DNA of 64,000 nt from Rhodospirillaceae bacterium SYSU D60007 (lineage in GTDB: Bacteria > Pseudomonadota > Alphaproteobacteria > Reyranellales > Reyranellaceae), in NCBI GenBank assembly GCA_003574685.1, contig QOCQ01000002.1, positions 62,001 to 126,000 of the forward strand, in the 5' to 3' direction. The first letter of the stretch is position 1, and every line of letters starts with the position of its first letter. Shown here piece after piece: positions 1-9,529 of the stretch. Below the pieces are notes generated by a model. The model was not told the origin of the DNA. It ran no database searches and worked only from the letters and a program-made list of their open reading frames with translations. The position numbers and the translations under genes were made by a program.

Positions 1-41
1 CCACGTGGACGTATGCCGACCCTGCCATGTGCCTGAGGAGC

Positions 42-116
42 TGGCTGGGGCGCCAGGATTCGAACCTGGGAATGGCGGAATCAAAATCCGCTGCCTTACC
101 ACTTGGCTACGCCCCA
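42..116 (-). tRNA. tRNA-Gln (anticodon TTG)
   Basis: The minus strand folds as a complete cloverleaf. The acceptor arms are TGGGGCG and CGCCCCA, and the anticodon loop is TTTTGAT, which gives anticodon TTG. The T arm is CCAGG-TTCGAAT-CCTGG. The discriminator base is G and the 3' CCA is encoded in the DNA (positions 44-42). It would read CAA, and CAG by wobble. An 8-bp inverted repeat lies just upstream of its 5' end. Confidence 0.95.
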
Positions 117-122
117 TCGCGC

Positions 123-152
123 GGGCGGACACCTAACGTAGATCGTCCGCCC
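123..152. repeat. inverted repeat just upstream of tRNA-Gln
   Basis: The arms GGGCGGAC (123-130) and GTCCGCCC (145-152) are perfect complements around a 14-nt loop. The repeat ends seven bases before the mature tRNA 5' end on the minus strand. It could sit in the tRNA promoter or in a short 5' leader. No T-tract follows, so I do not call it a terminator. The rest of 153-361 holds only GC-rich sequence and the ribosome-binding site of the next gene. Confidence 0.4.
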
Positions 153-361
153 CCTCAAGGGCCACGGCTCCCCCGGCGCGCCGGCAGTTGACCGGTGTCG
201 GGTTTGCCGGCACCTTTGGCCGGCGGCACATCCCGGCCGACCCAACCGTTCCGGCCTTTGGCGGGCCGAAACGCGAATATCCAGCGGAGAGTTCAATCGG
301 GTAAACGCAAGCCCACATAGCCAGTTTCGGCCCAAACAACCATTACATGGGAGGCGACGTC

Positions 362-1984
362 ATGCACGACGAAGCAAAAAAGAAGGGCACCGAACAGACA
401 CGGCGTGAGTTCCTGGCGACAACCGCACTGGCAGGTGCGGCACTGGTCGCAGCGCCGGGCATTGCCCGGGCGGAGAAGAAACGGCATCCCAAACGCGCCG
501 GCACGGTGCGGTTCGGGACGCGCGATGATTCGCGCGGTCTGGATACCCATCGCAACTTCATTTACTTCGTCTCCCATCCGCTCGCCGGCATCACCGGAGG
601 GCTGCTCGATTTCGACGGCGAGACGAACGTGACCCCCGGCATCGCCAGCGAATGGGATGCCTCGAAGGATCTGAAGACCTGGACCTTCAAGCTCCGGCGC
701 GGGGCGGAGTTCCACAACGGCGAGACGATCGACGCCAACGCCGTCAAGTGGAACCTGGAGCGCATCCTGGACCCGAAGATCGGCCATTCCTTCACCCGCT
801 CGGCGCTGACCGACCTCGAGCGCGTCACGGTGGACGACAAGTACACCGTGCAATGCCATCTGAAGGAGCCGAGCGCCGCCTTCGACGCCAACGTCATATA
901 CTATCCGGTCAACCTCATGGCCCCCGGCGCAGTGGACAAGGCGGACACCCATCCGGTGAACTGCGGTCCCTTCAAGTTCAAGTCGTGGAAGCGCTTTGGC
1001 ACCACCGAGCTGGTGCGTTTCGAGAACTTCTGGGAGACCGACGCCGAAGGCAACACGCTGCCCTATCTGGACAGCATCATCGGCAAGCCGATGAAGGAGG
1101 ATCGCGTCCGGCTGACGGCGTTGCGCGCACACGAGGTGGACCTCATCGACAATATGGCCTACGCCGATGCGCCGAGCTTCGTGAAGGACTACGGCAAGGA
1201 GTTCCACACCTGGCCGGTGCCGCAGGGCGGCACCGCGTTCATCGCCTTCAACCTGAAGAACGGGCCTTTCTCCGAGAAGGACAATCCGGACGCCCGCATG
1301 TTGCGCACGGCGGCGGCGCATGCCATCGACCACGAAGGCATCCACCAGGCGGTGTTCAACGGACAGGGGAGCATCGCCAGGGGTTTCTACGGCGAGGCGA
1401 GCCCGTGGCACTCGAAGGATATCGTGTCGTGGCCGCAGTACGATCCCGACAAGGCCAGGGCGCTGCGCAAGAAGGCGAAGGACGGCGACGCCAGGCTCCT
1501 GCTCATCGCCAATGACAGCTACTCCTACATGCAGCAGTCGGGCGAGCTGGTGCACGCCATGCTGCAGGATGCCGGCTTCAACGTCGTCTTCGAGATCCAT
1601 CCGACGCCGGTGATACAGGACATGTACACCAAGGGCGCGTTCGACATCGATTCATCGGCCAACAGCTACCGCATCGATCCCGACGGCTGGTACTCCCGGT
1701 CCATCCTGTCTACGGCGCCAGAGACCAGGCGGCGCCACGGCTACGTGAACGAGAAGGTCGACCAGCTGATCCGCGCGGCCAAGGTCGAGCGCGACAGGGC
1801 GAAGCGGCTGCAGATGTACGGCGAGGTCGATTCGCTGATTAACCAGGACCTGCCGCTGGTTTACACACACTACATACCGTACGTGCAGGCGGGCATCAGG
1901 AAGGTGCACGGCTACACGCCGTCCTTTACTGGCCCCTGGAACTATACCGGCGGCGGCCTGCGCAGAGCCTGGATGGAAAACTAG
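362..1984 (+). CDS. ABC transporter substrate-binding protein, family 5 (peptide type), Tat-exported
   Basis: Periplasmic solute-binding component of a dipeptide/oligopeptide/nickel-type importer (SBP_bac_5 family), 540 aa. The N-terminus has a twin-arginine signal (TRREFLATTALAG, Arg14-Arg15) and a likely cleavage site after GIARA. The mature part carries family signatures such as WTFKLRRGAEFHNGE and a C-terminal DLPLVYTHY. I start at ATG 362, because GGGAGG lies seven bases upstream; an in-frame ATG at 347 overlaps that Shine-Dalgarno. Two permease genes follow on the same strand after an intergenic hairpin. The substrate cannot be told from sequence: peptides are usual for the family, but opines, sugars or glutathione are also known. 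Confidence 0.9.
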   Translation: MHDEAKKKGTEQTRREFLATTALAGAALVAAPGIARAEKKRHPKRAGTVRFGTRDDSRGLDTHRNFIYFVSHPLAGITGGLLDFDGETNVTPGIASEWDASKDLKTWTFKLRRGAEFHNGETIDANAVKWNLERILDPKIGHSFTRSALTDLERVTVDDKYTVQCHLKEPSAAFDANVIYYPVNLMAPGAVDKADTHPVNCGPFKFKSWKRFGTTELVRFENFWETDAEGNTLPYLDSIIGKPMKEDRVRLTALRAHEVDLIDNMAYADAPSFVKDYGKEFHTWPVPQGGTAFIAFNLKNGPFSEKDNPDARMLRTAAAHAIDHEGIHQAVFNGQGSIARGFYGEASPWHSKDIVSWPQYDPDKARALRKKAKDGDARLLLIANDSYSYMQQSGELVHAMLQDAGFNVVFEIHPTPVIQDMYTKGAFDIDSSANSYRIDPDGWYSRSILSTAPETRRRHGYVNEKVDQLIRAAKVERDRAKRLQMYGEVDSLINQDLPLVYTHYIPYVQAGIRKVHGYTPSFTGPWNYTGGGLRRAWMEN

Positions 1985-2002
1985 CGGCGGTTCGTCCCAA
2001 CG

Positions 2003-2036
2003 GGATCTCCTCCCCGCCTTGCGGGGGAGGAGATCC
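2003..2036 (+). terminator. intra-operon hairpin between binding protein and permease genes
   Basis: Two 15-16-nt arms (2003-2017 and 2021-2036) pair around a 3-nt loop with one bulged G. No U-tract follows. Strong hairpins here commonly stabilise the upstream mRNA or reduce read-through, so that binding protein exceeds permease. The CTCC/GGAG-rich arms also resemble dispersed intergenic repeats. Confidence 0.45.
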
Positions 2037-2049
2037 GGCAGGTCTTGCA

Positions 2050-3000
2050 ATGCTCGCCTACACGCTACGCCGAATCGCGCAACTCGTGCCGGTGCTCTTC
2101 GTGTTGACCGTAGTGGTCTTCGCGTTCGTCGAGATGTTGCCCGGCAACATCATCGACACGCTGATCGGCACCGAGGGTATCGAGGATCCTGAAATCAGGC
2201 AGGCACTGGAAAAGGAGTACGGCCTCGATCAGCCGGTCTATATCCGGTACGCGAAGTGGCTGGGCCGTACCCTGCAGGGCGACCTCGGCATTTCGCTGGT
2301 GACGCGCCGGCCGGTCACGCTGGAACTGATGTCGGGCATCCCCGCGACAGTGTACCTGGCGGTGGTCGGCATTTCGCTGTCGATGCTGATCGCGGTGCCG
2401 CTAGGCACGATTGCGGCGGTCCGGCGCAATTCGGGAATTGACTACACGGCGCAGGTCACGTCGCTGGCCGGCATTTCGATCCCCGAGTTCTGGTTCGCCA
2501 TCCTGTGCGTGCTGTTCTTCTCGCTCTGGCTCGGCTGGCTGCCCTCGTCGGGCTACATCAGCCCCTTCCAGGACTTCTGGGGCAGCCTGCAGTTCCTGAT
2601 CCTGCCGGCGGCCGCGATCGGCTTCCGGCAGGCGGCGTACACGACACGCCTGACGCGCTCCAGCATGCTCGACGAGATGAACAAGGAGTACGTCGACACG
2701 GCGCGCTCGCTGGGATTCCGTGAGCGGAAGGTGATCTTCAAGTACACCCTGCGCAACGCGATGATTCCCACCATCACGATCAGCGGCCTGCAACTCGCGA
2801 ATCTGCTGGGCGGCACCGTCGTGCTGGAGTCGATCTTCGCCTGGCCCGGCGTTGGCCGCGCCATCTTCGAAGCCATCCTTCAGCGCGACTACCCGCTGAT
2901 CCAGGCCGGCGTGCTGGTGCTGGGCGTCATTGTGGTGGTGATCAACCTGCTGGTCGACCTGACCTACAGGCTGCTCAACCCGCGCGTCAAACTGGGCTAG
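2050..3000 (+). CDS. ABC transporter permease, DppB/OppB-like
   Basis: Inner-membrane permease of the peptide-type importer, 316 aa, a normal length for DppB. It opens with MLAYTLRRIAQLVPVLFVLT, the N-terminal membrane helix typical of the family, followed by the periplasmic stretch EKEYGLDQPVYIRYAKWL. The cytoplasmic EAA loop is visible at about residues 215-245 (EYVDTARSLGF, then KYTLRNAMIPT), where the ATPase docks. It lies 65 bp after the binding protein and 6 bp before the second permease, so the three genes form an operon. Confidence 0.9.
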   Translation: MLAYTLRRIAQLVPVLFVLTVVVFAFVEMLPGNIIDTLIGTEGIEDPEIRQALEKEYGLDQPVYIRYAKWLGRTLQGDLGISLVTRRPVTLELMSGIPATVYLAVVGISLSMLIAVPLGTIAAVRRNSGIDYTAQVTSLAGISIPEFWFAILCVLFFSLWLGWLPSSGYISPFQDFWGSLQFLILPAAAIGFRQAAYTTRLTRSSMLDEMNKEYVDTARSLGFRERKVIFKYTLRNAMIPTITISGLQLANLLGGTVVLESIFAWPGVGRAIFEAILQRDYPLIQAGVLVLGVIVVVINLLVDLTYRLLNPRVKLG

Positions 3001-3006
3001 CGCATC

Positions 3007-3954
3007 ATGACCGAGATCGACGCCAGACGGATGACCTATCTCGACGTTGCGACCGCCCCGCCGTCGATCCCGCAGCGCATGAGCCGCTTGGTCTCGGCGG
3101 TCGGCAACGCCTGGCATGAGCTGCGCAAGAGCCGCACGGCGTTCATCGGCTTCATCATGCTGGTCGTCCTGTTCGCCGCGTGCATCGCAACACCGGTCAT
3201 TGCCACGCACGATCCGGTCAAGCAGAGCTACCGCGAGCGGCTGGTACCGCCCAGCAGTGAGCATTATCTCGGCACCGACCGCTTCGGCCGTGATGTCTAT
3301 TCACGCCTGCTTTGGGGCGGCCGGCGACTTGTCACGATCGCAATCCTGGCGGTGGCGTTCGGCCTGTTGCTGGGCGTGCCTTACGGGGTACTGGCGGGAT
3401 ACTTCGGCGGCAGGACCGATACGCTGGCGATGCGGCTGGTCGATGGCCTGCTGGCCTTCCCCGGCCTGCTGCTCTACCTGCTGTTCGTGACGCTGGCGCG
3501 CGAGTGGAAGCTGGAGGGAATCTACAACGACCTGATTCTGGTTACGGCGCTGGGATTCGCCTTCATGCCGGAAGTCGCCCGCCTTGCCCGTGGCTCGGTG
3601 CTGGCGGAGAAGCAGAAGGAATACGTTGAGGCCTCGCGCGCCATCGGCGACAGCCATCTCAGTATCGCGCTGCGCCAGATCCTGCCGAACATCATCTCGC
3701 CGTTGATCGTCAATGCCACGGTGCGGCTTGGCTATGTGATCCTGATCATCGCAGCCCTGTCGTTCCTCGGCCTGGGCACGCCGCCACCGACACCGGACTG
3801 GGGCTCCGACCTCAGCGCCGCGCGCGATTACATGGAGACGGCGCCGCTGATCGCCGCCTTCCCGGGGCTGGCGATTTGCTACACCGTGCTGGCCTTCAAC
3901 CTGTTCGGCGACGGCCTGCGCGACATCCTCGACCCCCGCCTGGCCGAGCGCTGA
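3007..3954 (+). CDS. ABC transporter permease, DppC/OppC-like
   Basis: Second permease of the same importer, 315 aa. Family marks are the N-terminal helix (AFIGFIMLVVLFAACIATPV), the segment HYLGTDRFGRDVYSRLLWGGR, and the EAA loop with EYVEASRAIG and LRQILPNIISPL. It starts six bases after the DppB-like stop; the ribosome-binding site is weak, which fits translational coupling. It ends seven bases from the stop of the convergently transcribed ATPase gene. Confidence 0.9.
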   Translation: MTEIDARRMTYLDVATAPPSIPQRMSRLVSAVGNAWHELRKSRTAFIGFIMLVVLFAACIATPVIATHDPVKQSYRERLVPPSSEHYLGTDRFGRDVYSRLLWGGRRLVTIAILAVAFGLLLGVPYGVLAGYFGGRTDTLAMRLVDGLLAFPGLLLYLLFVTLAREWKLEGIYNDLILVTALGFAFMPEVARLARGSVLAEKQKEYVEASRAIGDSHLSIALRQILPNIISPLIVNATVRLGYVILIIAALSFLGLGTPPPTPDWGSDLSAARDYMETAPLIAAFPGLAICYTVLAFNLFGDGLRDILDPRLAER

Positions 3955-3960
3955 TCAGGC

Positions 3961-4953
<993 letters not shown>

Positions 4954-4956
4954 GGC

Positions 4957-5931
4957 TCAGCCCCGGCCGTGCAGATGGCAGGCCGCGAAGTGACCCGGCG
5001 CGATCTCGCGCAGCTTCGGGATTTCTTCGCGGCACACATCCATGGCCTGCGTACAGCGTGGGTGGAACTTGCAGCCGCGTGGCGGCGCCATCATGTTGCA
5101 CACCGAGCCCTTGATCGGCACGAGGTACTTCGCCTGCGTGTCCAGTCGCGGAATGGAGTTCAGCAGCCCGATCGTGTAGGGGTGCTGGGGATTGCGGAAG
5201 ATCTCACGCTTGTCACCCATCTCCACCAGGTGCGAGGCGTATATCACGCCGATCACGTCGCAGGCATGCGCTACTACACCCAGATTGTGAGTGATGAAGA
5301 TCAGCGACATGCCAAGGCGCTCGATCATGCCGGTGATCAGCTCGAGGATGGTCGCCTGGATGGTGACGTCGAGCGCCGTCGTGGGTTCATCGGCAATCAG
5401 GAAGGTCGGGTTGCAACTCAGCGCCATGGCCAGCATGACGCGCTGGCGCATGCCGCCCGAGAATTCGTGCACGTAGCTGTCCAGCCGCCGCCGCGGCGAG
5501 GGAATGCCGACAAGAGAGAGCAATTCCACGACACGTTCGCGCGCCGCGCGCCGAGACAGCCCGAGATTGCTGCGCAGCGCATCCGAAATCTGGTCGCCCA
5601 CTGTGAAGACGGGGTTCAGCGCGCTCATCGGCTCCTGGAAGACCATGGCGATGCGCCGGCCGCGCAGGGCCCGCATTTCCTCGTCGTCCAGCTCCAGCAC
5701 GCTGCGGCCTTCGAAGAGGATGCGGCCGCGTGGAATCTCTCCGGGCGGTGTCGGCACCAGCCGCATGATGGCGCGCGCCGTCACCGACTTGCCGGAACCG
5801 GATTCACCCACCAGCCCGAAGGTCTGGCCGCGATTCACAACAAAGGACACGCCGTCCACGGCGGTCAGCTCGCCGCGCTTGAGGTGGAAGCGTACGGTCA
5901 GGTCGTCGAGCTCCAGCACCCGCTCAGCCAT
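4957..5931 (-). CDS. ABC transporter ATP-binding protein, DppD/OppD-like
   Basis: First ATPase of the importer, 324 aa. It shows Walker [12 protein letters not shown], signature [15 protein letters not shown], Walker [15 protein letters not shown] and a C-terminal Cys motif (GCKFHPRC). I start at ATG 5931, preceded by GGAAGAG; a longer frame to 5982 adds an Arg-rich tail with no family match. The 170 bp upstream (5932-6100) has no gene and probably holds its promoter. Confidence 0.88.
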   Translation of the reverse strand: MAERVLELDDLTVRFHLKRGELTAVDGVSFVVNRGQTFGLVGESGSGKSVTARAIMRLVPTPPGEIPRGRILFEGRSVLELDDEEMRALRGRRIAMVFQEPMSALNPVFTVGDQISDALRSNLGLSRRAARERVVELLSLVGIPSPRRRLDSYVHEFSGGMRQRVMLAMALSCNPTFLIADEPTTALDVTIQATILELITGMIERLGMSLIFITHNLGVVAHACDVIGVIYASHLVEMGDKREIFRNPQHPYTIGLLNSIPRLDTQAKYLVPIKGSVCNMMAPPRGCKFHPRCTQAMDVCREEIPKLREIAPGHFAACHLHGRG

Positions 5932-6100
5932 GAAGCGTCTCTTCCGTCTCGATTGTAATGTCCGGCCGGCGCGCATACGCACGTTGGCAGACGTTTGCCT
6001 TGATTCGACGGGACGCGCGGAACGCGTCTCTTTCTCTCCCTGTTGGCAGGCAGCCTACAGGGACCGGCACGCAGCCTGCAACTGGCTTGCGTTGTGACGT

Positions 6101-6607
6101 CTAGGGCGCGGCTTTCAGCGTCTCGCCGGCCATAAACGCGCCCTCCGCGTAAAGCAGCGGCAGGTTTGCGGCATCGAGCGCCACATCGACGATCTCGCCG
6201 ATGACGATGGTGTGCGTGCCCGCCACCGTGGTATTGACGACACGGCAGTCGAAAGTGACCGGACAGCCAGCCAATACCGGCGCGCCCGTCACCAGCGTCC
6301 GCCAGTCGCCCAGATCGACGAAGCGTGCATCGCCTTCCACCCCGTCCATGCCGGCGAAGCGCTCGGCGATCGGCCGATGGCAGGGCGCCAGCACGTTCAC
6401 GGCAAAGATGCGGCTGGCGACAATCAGGGGATGAGCGCTGGCTTCCCGATTGACGCATACCAGCAACTGCGGGGGCTCCGCCGACACCGAGCACACGGCC
6501 GTCGCGGTCAGGCCGCCGCGCTCCTGCCCGTGGCGCGTGGTGATCAGGCAGACGCTGGCCGCGAGATGGCGCATGCCCTTCTTGAAGGCGCCGATATCGA
6601 TGCTCAT
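6101..6607 (-). CDS. flavin reductase-like domain protein
   Basis: 168-aa FMN-binding split-barrel protein of the flavin reductase family (HpaC/DszD type), which supplies reduced flavin to two-component monooxygenases. The N-terminus MSIDIGAFKKGMRHLAASVCL, then TATAVCSVSAEPPQLLVCVN and the late motif GTHTIVIGEIVDV are typical. ATG 6607 gives the usual 165-170 aa. A luciferase-like monooxygenase lies 1.2 kb away and could be a partner, but that is only inference. Confidence 0.85.
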   Translation of the reverse strand: MSIDIGAFKKGMRHLAASVCLITTRHGQERGGLTATAVCSVSAEPPQLLVCVNREASAHPLIVASRIFAVNVLAPCHRPIAERFAGMDGVEGDARFVDLGDWRTLVTGAPVLAGCPVTFDCRVVNTTVAGTHTIVIGEIVDVALDAANLPLLYAEGAFMAGETLKAAP

Positions 6608-6720
6608 GGCCCATGGAACCACGGACCGGGACCCGCTGTCACCGCCCGCAATGATCCCCCGTCGACAGGGATGACCGCGCAGTGCGAAAAGGCAACCACG
6701 CCAGTGATACCGGGAATCCA

Positions 6721-7326
6721 ATGAAGGTTCGCACCAGCCATAGCCATCCTCTCCAGATAGCGACGATCGGGGTTCCGGGCGGCACCGGCGCAATCGGCGT
6801 CACCTTCTGTCCGGGCAAGAGAGATTTCGCCGCACTGACCGGCGCCTGGGACCGGGACCCGCAGGAGGACATCGAGGCGATCCGCACATGGGGCGCTTCA
6901 GCAGTGGTCTGCCTGATGGAAAGCTGTGAGCTGCAGGAACTAAAGGTCAGCGACCTGGACAAGGCCGTCGAAAGGGCCGGGCTGGCGTGGTTCCATTTGC
7001 CCATCCGGGATGTTCAGACGCCAGACGCGACCTTCGAAGAGGCTTGGGCCGAAGCGGGTTTGAAACTGCGGGCCCTTCTTGGTGACGGCAAGCGCGTGCT
7101 GGTGCATTGCCGGGGCGGGCTGGGCCGCTCCGGCACGATCGCCGCCCGCCTGCTGGTGGAGCTCGGGATGGAGCCCGCTCACGCCATCGCGCTGGTCCGC
7201 AAGCACCGGCCCTGCGCCATCGAGACCACAGAGCAGGAGGCCTATGTCCACCGGCAGGTGCCAGTGAACCTGATGGCTGGGGGCGAGATTTCGCAAGCCA
7301 TGGCGCGAAAGGGGAGCAAGAAATGA
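6721..7326 (+). CDS. dual-specificity / CDKN3-like protein phosphatase
   Basis: 201-aa cysteine phosphatase. The catalytic P-loop VHCRGGLGRSG matches HCx5R(S/T), with a general-acid Asp candidate in LPIRDVQTPD upstream. Length and the N-terminal segment (VTFCPGKRD) fit the CDKN3-like group annotated in bacteria. I choose ATG 6721; a longer start at 6682 is possible. Its stop overlaps the next gene's start by ATGA, so the phosphatase and the CsrA-like protein are co-translated. Its substrate is unknown. Confidence 0.82.
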   Translation: MKVRTSHSHPLQIATIGVPGGTGAIGVTFCPGKRDFAALTGAWDRDPQEDIEAIRTWGASAVVCLMESCELQELKVSDLDKAVERAGLAWFHLPIRDVQTPDATFEEAWAEAGLKLRALLGDGKRVLVHCRGGLGRSGTIAARLLVELGMEPAHAIALVRKHRPCAIETTEQEAYVHRQVPVNLMAGGEISQAMARKGSKK

Positions 7327-7610
7327 GTCTTATTTTAGCGTTCAACCCGGGCGACGACTTCTATATCGATGACGAACGCTTCGTGGTCGCAAGTATCATC
7401 AGCTCAACGTCGTTTATCATTAGGCGAGAGCGGGACGGCGCTGAGTTCCAGGTAAGCGATCACGGAATCGGGCAAGAGATCATTCCCGGTGTCTTCGCGC
7501 GGGCTGGTCTCCGCGGACACGGAAATCTCGCGCGGATTGCACTAACGGCACCTCAATCGATCAAGATAGCCACGGGAAAGAACTACCGAACGGCTCGTCA
7601 GGCGGACTGA
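7323..7610 (+). CDS. small CsrA-like protein with an internal insertion
   Basis: 95-aa protein overlapping the phosphatase stop by 4 bp. I see a split resemblance to the carbon-storage regulator CsrA. Residues 3-25 (LILAFNPGDDFYIDDERF) align with the CsrA start LIL....G......D. Residues about 62-81 (GLRGHGNLARIALTAPQSIKI) align with CsrA GVKGNQVRIGVNAPKEVAV. About 40 extra residues lie between the two. The RNA-binding Arg that follows the AP motif in CsrA is not evident. The function is therefore uncertain: RNA regulator, or a CsrA fold used for something else. Confidence 0.6.
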   Translation: MSLILAFNPGDDFYIDDERFVVASIISSTSFIIRRERDGAEFQVSDHGIGQEIIPGVFARAGLRGHGNLARIALTAPQSIKIATGKNYRTARQAD

Positions 7611-7661
7611 GACACACCGCCGTCTCTTGTTCGGACGAGGCTATCGCATATGGCGATTTGC

Positions 7662-7787
7662 CGTCGTCCTGAGCGAAGCGAAGGACCTCGCGGCGGTCCA
7701 ACTGTGAACTCTGGTGGCGATGGATCACCGATTCTGCCAGTCTTCGGCCGACCCCCCGCAGGGTCCTTCGCTTCGCTCAGGACGACG
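7662..7787. repeat. inverted repeat pair (CGTCCTGAGCGAAGCGAAGG family)
   Basis: A 25-26-bp element at 7662-7686 recurs inverted at 7762-7787, with about 75 bp between. It fills most of the 205-bp gap between the CsrA-like gene and the convergent monooxygenase gene (7611-7815). Elements with this core are common between genes in alphaproteobacterial genomes. The transcript could fold into a long hairpin and act as a bidirectional terminator. Confidence 0.75.
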
Positions 7788-7815
7788 AGAATCCTAAGAG
7801 CACGAAACGTGATGG

Positions 7816-8868
7816 TCAGGCGAAATGCGGCATGACTTCGCGTGCGAAGAGGTCGACGGAGCGGCGGGCGTCGTCGAACGCCAGCGTGTTGAAGTTCACC
7901 TGCAGCGAGGCGATCTCGAAGCCGCCCACCAGCTTCTGATACTCAGCAATCTGAGCGCAGATATCCGCGGGCGTACCAATCCAGGCGGCGCCCTTCTCCA
8001 CCTGCGACTCGAATGTTTCCTTCGCGAGGCCGGCGATGATCTTGTCATAGCCGGGATAGTCAGCCGAGCTCGTGCCTTCGGTCCAGTCGCCGGCCGCCTC
8101 GACCAGCGAGCGCAGATAGCGTTCCAGCGGTGCGCGCGCGATCTGTGCCGCCGCCGCCCGGTCCTCGTGGCAGAACATGTGGAAGGCCAGCATGACCCGG
8201 CCATGGCCGGGGTGGCCCGCGCTTTTCCAGCCCTCGCGATAGAGCCCGATCAGCTCGGCCATCATGCCGCCGGCCATCGGGATCGCCATGATCGAATAGC
8301 CCTTGCGGCCGGCGTTGGCGAAGCTCTCCGGCGTCCCCAGCGCCGCCACCCAGAACGGCGGATGCGGCTGCTGCGTGGGGCGCGGCAAGGACGTTGTCTT
8401 CGGGAAGCTGTGGAACTGGCCCTGGCAGGCGACATCCTCCTCGCACAGCAGGCGGCGCACCTGCTCGATGCCCTCCTCGAAGCGGGCCTTGCTCTCGTCC
8501 AGCCGCACGCCAAAGCGGCTGAACTCGTGCGGCAGGAAAGCGCGCGCAAAGCCCACTTCCAGCCGGCCGCCGGAGATGGCATCGAGCATACCGATTTCGC
8601 CGGCAAGCTTCAGCGGATGGTTGAAGGCAGGCAGGACCGCGCCGGTGATCAGCCGCGCACGCGCGGTGCGCTGGGCCGCGGCACTCAGGAACACGATGGG
8701 GTTGGGCGAGTAGCCGCCGTAGGGATGGAAGTAGTGCTCGACGATGCGGATATGGCTGTAGCCCAGCGGATCGGCGAGCGACACCAGGTCCAGCGATTCG
8801 CGGAAATAGCGGTCGGCCGGCTTTTGCGCCGGGCCTAGGTCGGGAAAGAACTGCATGCCGAACTGCAC
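7816..8868 (-). CDS. LLM-class flavin-dependent monooxygenase
   Basis: 350-aa luciferase-like monooxygenase, a TIM-barrel FMNH2-dependent enzyme. Family marks include MQFFPDLGP at the start, IRIVEHYFHPYGGYSPNP, the segment GGRLEVGFARAFLPHEF and the late AAWIGTPADICAQI. I take GTG 8868, which has GGGAGGA just upstream; ATG 8856 is the alternative. The gene lies downstream of a MarR-family regulator on the same strand, 56 bp away. The substrate is unknown. Confidence 0.87.
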   Translation of the reverse strand: MQFGMQFFPDLGPAQKPADRYFRESLDLVSLADPLGYSHIRIVEHYFHPYGGYSPNPIVFLSAAAQRTARARLITGAVLPAFNHPLKLAGEIGMLDAISGGRLEVGFARAFLPHEFSRFGVRLDESKARFEEGIEQVRRLLCEEDVACQGQFHSFPKTTSLPRPTQQPHPPFWVAALGTPESFANAGRKGYSIMAIPMAGGMMAELIGLYREGWKSAGHPGHGRVMLAFHMFCHEDRAAAAQIARAPLERYLRSLVEAAGDWTEGTSSADYPGYDKIIAGLAKETFESQVEKGAAWIGTPADICAQIAEYQKLVGGFEIASLQVNFNTLAFDDARRSVDLFAREVMPHFA

Positions 8869-8902
8869 GGCTTCCTCCCTTCTCGCGATTCGGAAATTGA
8901 TA

Positions 8903-8928
8903 AGTATACGGTCTATTTCTCCTGTCAA
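8903..8928 (-). promoter_or_regulatory. possible promoter before the LLM monooxygenase gene
   Basis: On the minus strand TTGACA (8928-8923) overlaps the marR stop and TATACT (8908-8903) lies downstream. The spacing is only 14 bp, shorter than a normal sigma-70 promoter, and GTATAC at its centre is palindromic. It could be a weak or regulator-dependent promoter. Confidence 0.3.
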
Positions 8929-9371
8929 CGGCCTGGCCGCCGGGCGGTTTCGGCCTGCACCAGCTTTCCGAGCAGACGCATGAAGATGCGCCGGTCGGCG
9001 GGCGCCAGCGGCGCAAGTATTCTCTCCTGCGCCCGCTGAACCCGGGGCTCCACCCGCTCCAGCAACTGCAGCGCCCGCGGCGTGGCGCGCAGGACCTTGC
9101 TGCGACGGTCGCGCGGGTCGGGCTGGCGATTGATCAGGCCACGCTCAGCCAATCGCGCGACCAGTTCCCCGATGGTCGAGCGGTCCAGCGCTGCCAGCGC
9201 CGCCAGGGTGGCCTGATCGATGTCGGGTTTCGCCTTGAGGACCGACAGCACGGCGTACTGCACGGGCGTGAGGCCGAGACCGCGGCATTCGTCCATGAAG
9301 ATCGATACCGCGATCTGCTGACAGCGGCGGATCAGGTGGCCGGGCTTGGCATAGAGATCGTCATGACCCAT
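8925..9371 (-). CDS. MarR-family transcriptional regulator
   Basis: 148-aa winged-helix regulator. The recognition region LAALAALDRSTIGELVARLAERGLI and the wing DPRDRRSKVL (about residues 70-95) are typical of MarR. It is followed on the same strand by the LLM monooxygenase gene, which it probably controls. A 12-bp palindrome lies in its upstream region. The effector is unknown. Confidence 0.88.
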   Translation of the reverse strand: MGHDDLYAKPGHLIRRCQQIAVSIFMDECRGLGLTPVQYAVLSVLKAKPDIDQATLAALAALDRSTIGELVARLAERGLINRQPDPRDRRSKVLRATPRALQLLERVEPRVQRAQERILAPLAPADRRIFMRLLGKLVQAETARRPGR

Positions 9372-9444
9372 GGATGCACCACCAAGACCGTGCCGGAACG
9401 ATGGTCAATCCTACCATCTGTAGCGTTCAACGGAGCAATGAACG

Positions 9445-9456
9445 ACTGCATGCAGT
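9445..9456. promoter_or_regulatory. 12-bp palindrome upstream of marR, possible operator
   Basis: ACTGCATGCAGT is a perfect dyad in the 158-bp divergent gap between marR and the CHAD gene. MarR dimers bind such short dyads, commonly in their own promoters. The assignment is by position only. Confidence 0.35.
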
Positions 9457-9529
9457 ATTCTCCTAAGACCAGTAACGAAACAAAACCGTCATTTGTCTGT
9501 CACGGAGCCCCGTGCTGGGATGGGCGGCG

